This document shows positions 59,547 through 64,000 of a stretch of 64,000 nucleotides of DNA, piece after piece. Position 1 is the first letter of the stretch. Each line of letters opens with the position of its first letter. The translations under genes were made by a program, and so were the position numbers. The stretch spans positions 3,036,814-3,100,813 of the forward strand of contig NW_019091355.1 of NCBI RefSeq assembly GCF_001949145.1. Reading direction: 5' to 3'. The stretch comes from Acanthaster planci (taxonomy: Eukaryota; Echinodermata; Asteroidea; Valvatida; Acanthasteridae). The notes beneath the pieces were generated by a model. It did no database searches and had not been told where the DNA came from. It worked only from the letters and a program-made list of their open reading frames with translations.

Positions 59547-59911
59547 ATAAGCCGTTTGCTAGTTAAATTTGAATAAAATCTGGTACACTGAGTTTTTTTA
59601 ATTCACGTGAACATAACAACTTGAATTCTCCATACTAAAACCACTGTTGCTATACCTCGTGATTCTGGGCAAGCTTTTGCTTAGTTACGTAAGAGATGCC
59701 TTGCAACAATACACTCTTCTCAATGGATAAGAACGGCACAAAGGAGCCAGTCCATTCCAGAGATGGTGGTCGCTATGCAAAAGCTTGCCCCAAATCACAA
59801 GGTACAGCAACAGTGTCTTTAGTCTGGGCAATGGAAATTGTTACGTTCCTGTGTCATCAGATAACACAGTGTACCGGAATTTATTCAAATTTAACTCGCA
59901 AGTGGCTTATT
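59547..59911 (+). repeat. AATAAGCC-ended foldback family, copy 3
   Basis: The best-preserved copy. The left end AATAAGCCGTTTGCTAGTTA continues AATTTGAATAAAATCTGG. The right end in reverse reads AATAAGCCACTTGCGAGTTA and AATTTGAATAAATTCCGG. The centre opens a frame at 59696 (MPCNNTLFSMDKNGTKEPVH, then SRDGGRYAKACP) shared in altered form by copies 1 and 2. Confidence 0.85.
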
Positions 59912-62484
59912 GCCAAGCCGACGTCATCCCTTACACTTTCAAGAGTAGTGCTTAAAGCTCATTGCGCAATCCCAGGGGGTCATGCCCCACTCTTTTGTTT
60001 CACGTTTTGCTCCAATGTAGTTTCCTACCAAGTGCACCATTTTTGTTCCTTATTACTTTGTAACGGAATGTGTGTTAACTCGTCCACTTTGTCCCTCTGG
60101 CAAGCCGCGCCAATGCCGATGCCGCCATTCTCCCTAGGAAAAAAAAAGAGCAAATGAACAATTTGTTGAGTTCACTCGACCTCGTCACGATAATGTCACA
60201 CCTTCGACGCGGGGAAATAAAAGCCCGACAACAGAGTAACCAGCCAGCACGGAGGCAGAACCGTGATAGGTCGTCTCGATCCCTCAGGGCTAGTGGGTAT
60301 AAGCGTGAAGCACGGAGGGACTGTACTCTCAAGCGGAACCCGACAGGTTCCTCATGTTTCCACGGTTTTTCAGCTTGAACATTGGTTGAAGAGAAAAAAG
60401 CTTTTTTACAACATATTTGAAGCGATGACACGCATCAAGGTAGCTTTTCGTGACGCTCGCCGACGAATCTGTGTTCTCTCATTAATCCGACTAACGTGAG
60501 ATACTGGTGCTGCGTGGTCACGCGATATCTCTTCTCCTTAAAAACCGATTCAAAATGCTTCCCGTATTTCTGTTGCATATTTTGAGGCGGTCTTGTGTCC
60601 TGGTCTGTGCAGGTTTACTGCCGTATAGCCCAATATTGAAAATAATGGCACCACATTCTTCTCCTAGGCAATGAATTTCTTTAATGCAATTCTCACAGTA
60701 CTCTTTCGTATCACAGTTACTGACCTAATTTTTAAGTTTTTGTTGTGCCATTTAGGTATTTGATATCACTGGATTTTCACTTTCTTACAGATTTGCATGT
60801 AATGAGCAGAGTTGTGATCTCATCCAAGACAGAAACTTCAGTGGCAAAAAAGTACTTCTGCACTGAAATTTGTCCGAATTCTGGAAATTTTGCTGTTGTA
60901 AATTTGTGTTTACTTCGATGATTCGTTGTTTCATGAAAGTAGGCCGGTGAACATGTTTTTCTCACCAATACTATTTCAAACAGCGAGCACATTTGGGGGC
61001 ATACAGGTTGAACAGAGAGCAGAGGAGAAATTCGCGACAACCGCTTTCACCGTCAAAAGGCCTATTCTCATGCAATAATCATGAAAAGTAAATGAAAAGA
61101 TAAGGTTCTCGCCGAATATTATTATTCCACCATCATATCTTGGCGTGGGGTCATTTTCATTCATATCGTCGACCCTCAAAGGTAGTCTGACGGCCATTAC
61201 AGTTTCATAATCACATTCAAATGGGAGTAGAAATCCTTCGAAAGCCATCCATCACTGTGTTGCCTTTTTCCCCGAAGGTCAAAATATGGTTGAAGGGGGA
61301 TTACGATGGCAAACAAGCAGGTCAAGTCTCAACACAATGGCGGCTGTCTAGGAAATTGATGGTGTTTTTGCTCATTTCTGGGGAGACGCTCGTAACTATA
61401 GGTTTGGCTCAATGGGACCAGATGGCTGATATAAAACACGGTGAGGAATATTTTAATGATGGATGTAACTGTCATATTTTTTTGGCAACCCCTGTTTTAA
61501 AATAGTGTCGAAGCTGTTGGTACTCTAGTGGCGGAAATGCGATGAACATACGCAGTTGGCTGCTCCTGGTGAGCGTTCAAAATTTGTCCCTGGTGCGGTG
61601 CGCCCAGACGGTATCAGATCCGGTGGTTTGATGTTTGGGTCGTTGCGGCTGTACTGCTAGCTTTCGTATTTCGTTCTTGATGGGCCTGCATCGATTGGTT
61701 GGATGGAACATCCGGCGTGCATTACGTGCATGCCAGCTTGTTCGGCAGTCAATGCAACTCGGTGTTAAGGTGATGAATATTCATGCCTTCCGATAAACAT
61801 GTTGACCTCTGACTTGGCTGAAACTTTTCGTTGAAAAACCTGGTATTGGCACGCGTATGGTGTCTATATAGGGGCGGTTTCGTATAACTACAACGTGGTG
61901 TTTATGTAACACCACGTAGGGTAGCCCCTTTGTAGCGTTTACCGGTATTGAAATGCTGTGCTGTTCCTGGTTCAACTTTGTCCTCGCACGTAAGGAATAT
62001 TTGGGCGCAAAACAGGAACTGATAAGCCTAGATTGTTGTCTCGTCAGATAGATCTGGGCTGTCATCAAGAATATCTTATACAAACTGATGACTGATATTT
62101 TGTGCAGGTGGGATTTTTCGGGATTTTTTCTTGATCGAACAGGATTTTCGACCTCAAATTCCAGACTTGTTGAGGTTTAACCATTCAGGTTTTGCACTTT
62201 GCACCAAAAGCCCAAGTGCAAAAATGCCATCATTCTCTTTTCGGAAGGAACTTGGGCCTCGCTTACCATTGAAAGCCCTGAAAAGTACAAGAATTTTATT
62301 TTTGGTCAATGTTCAATGTACTCTTCGTACCTAAACATCACCCATATATCTGATCTCACTCGTAGGAGACTTGTACGTACCTGCAAACAAAATAACTTAC
62401 GTAACACGAGCTCGAGAGAGCCCGTATTCCAACCTTAGCTAAGCCCCAGTTGCTGATGGTCGCGTTACACTTTAATCAAGGACG
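59912..62484. other. Region without recognised gene
   Basis: No coding block supported. A perfect 10-bp hairpin (ACGTGGTGTT, 5-base loop, AACACCACGT) is at 61893-61917, just after CTATATAGGGGC. The GC-richer 60075-60430 patch has open frames on both strands without recognised motifs. Confidence 0.4.
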
Positions 62485-64000
62485 GCCATCTTCTTTCGTA
62501 TGGGGCAGCAGCAGCTAGGTTGTGTTTGAAAGGGTCTCTAACCACCTCGTGGTGGCAGGATTGGGTTCATTGAGGTCCCGCTCTTTGGGAGGTCGAAGTT
62601 CAGGGCACTCTATCAGGATGTGTTGAGCCGTCTGTCCTGGTGCACCACACTGACAGACAGCTGATGAGCGTAGTCCCCACTGGTGCATGGCCGAATTGAA
62701 ACGGTTCACATCAGTCCGAATCCGGTTTAGCGATACCTACTCTCTGCGAGGAAGGTTCGAGCCCGGGGGAAAAGTCGTCTTGGGTGCACTGTGAATTGTG
62801 CTGGATGTGTAGTTTCCTCCTAGCTTTCTTCCCAGGACTGCAGGAGGCTGAAGTCGGAGTCTCTCAGCTTCGCTGCATGGCGGGAGAAAGGTCTCCTGGA
62901 CTTCAAGCATTGAGGGATAACCTGGACTCTCTCAACAATGCTGTTGAGAAGGTGGCTGGAGTCACTGGCTGCCTTGGTAACCAACCTATAAGTGTTTCGT
63001 TCTCTTCGCAGGTGCGCTGGGGTAATGCCTGACTGCACTGGGAAGTATTTTGTTAGAGTGGGACGAAGAGAGCTTATGATGAGTCTCAAGGCATTGCGTG
63101 AGGCTGTGTTAAGGCTCTTGGTGTGACAGCTCCCACACCAAACAAGAGAAGCATACTCTGCTGCATTGTAGACTAGTGCCAGGGCACTGGTTCGTATGGT
63201 AGCAGTTCTGGCACCCCACGTTGAGCCAGCTACACGACGAAGACGGTTAAATCCGAGTGGTCACTTTTGCTGACAGGGACTCCAGATGTTGCTTATATAT
63301 CAGCTGATGGTCCAGCTTCACCCCGAGGTAGGTCGGTGTTGCATTATACGTGAGAGGTGTACCATCGAGATTGATAGTGAGCTGACGGATGGCTTCTTTG
63401 TTGTTCAGGTGAAATGCTGGCCATGCTCAGTTTCAGTCTCCAGGTCTTGAAGTACGAAGCAAGTTGTACCAAGTCTGAAGTGAGAGTGCTCTCCACATTT
63501 GTCCAGATTCGGTCAGCATGAAGAAGTGCAAGGTCGTCTGCGTATCCATACTGTCCAGAGACCGTCTGTGGAATATCACTGAACTTTTTAGGCGGCGTGG
63601 GCAACTGGTCTGTCCGTCGCTTGTTTTGAGCTCAAAACTACGATTGGCAAAGATGTTGCCGATAAACTCTACCATTTGACGATCTGGCACCATACGTTGG
63701 AGCTTCAGGATCAAGCCCTGGTGCCACATGGTGTCATAGGCTGCAGTGACGTCGATAAGGATAGCGCCAGCTTTGTGTCCAAACTTGAAGCTGTCTTCGA
63801 TGTCATTGGTTAGCTTGATGATCTGGTGTACAGTACCTCGGTCACGGCGAAAACCTGCTTGCTCGTTTGGTAGTTGCGGATTGACGACCGCTTCCAGCCT
63901 GGCAAGGAGTAATCTCTCCAGAAGTTTGTAGGGGACACATAGGAGAGAGATTGGTCTGTATTTCTTTGGGTCATCAGCTGGTTTATTTGGTTTAGGTAGC
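62485..64000 (-). mobile_element. Broken non-LTR (LINE) retrotransposon, 3' part of the RT open frame
   Basis: Minus-strand blocks in the order of a LINE ORF2. From the right edge: KPADDPKKYRPISLLCVPYK (RT motif 1), AGFRRDRGTVHQIIKLTND and ILIDVTAAYDTMWHQG (RT motifs with the catalytic-type Asp), GQYGYADDLALLHAD (YADD catalytic box), TYLGVKLDHQL, a post-RT AEYASLVWCG block, LRPTLTKYFPVQSGITPAHL, and CQCGAPGQTAQHILIECP near the end. The 3' end is about 62485 (ATACGAAAGAAGA). The element is dead: frames shift at least twice between blocks, a stop follows KVTTRI, and the segment that should hold the GVPQG motif between GQTSCPRRLK and FSDIP is deleted. The 5' part lies beyond 64000. The clade (Jockey-like or related) is not settled. 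Confidence 0.88.

Noticed and set aside
38181-59911. CRISPR-like array
   Set aside because: The repeats are three dispersed inverted-repeat elements, not evenly spaced short direct repeats.
61893-61917. Rho-independent terminator
   Set aside because: A hairpin without a T tract in a eukaryotic genome; bacterial termination does not apply.

Overview
This is a window of an intron-rich animal genome, most likely a marine deuterostome invertebrate (echinoderm, hemichordate or cephalochordate). The evidence is two recognisable metazoan genes with canonical GT-AG introns, one for the kinase MELK and one for a Pax factor, in a background of short inverted-repeat (foldback) elements and the frequent word ACATGTACATGT. 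No bacterial, viral or CRISPR content was seen. The exact taxon cannot be read from the sequence.

Layout. (1) 401-7408, plus strand: the last six coding exons of a MELK orthologue. They encode the UBA domain, a basic linker with a KEN box, and the C-terminal KA1 domain; the kinase-domain exons lie before base 1. The 3' UTR follows and holds two foldback repeats. (2) 16376-34316, minus strand, tail-to-tail with MELK: a Pax gene rebuilt here as nine phase-compatible coding exons (about 931 residues). It has a complete paired domain of Pax2/5/8-like DNA-contact type, no homeodomain and no recognisable octapeptide. A roughly 325-residue N-terminal extension carries a PxDLSxK-type CtBP motif and a dense cysteine cluster, and a long Ser/Pro/Ala-rich tail carries several SUMO consensus sites. 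A CCAAT box and a TATA box sit just upstream of the first exon. (3) 34.5-62.4 kb: no recognised gene. Two short minus-strand exon candidates near 42.2 and 43.3 kb have strong donors in the right phase to splice onto the first paired-domain exon, so this region may contain distal Pax promoters. The rest is crowded with non-autonomous, inverted-repeat DNA elements: a three-copy AATAAGCC-ended family, an element with an 8-bp target duplication, nested foldbacks and others. (4) 62485-64000, minus strand: the 3' part of a broken non-LTR (LINE) retrotransposon with reverse-transcriptase and post-RT blocks, running off the right edge.

The two protein genes have no evident functional link. The most interesting items are the unusual Pax architecture with its possible alternative 5' exons and tandem splice sites, and the foldback families. 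All exon models come from reading splice sites and phase by eye, and none was checked by alignment or transcripts.
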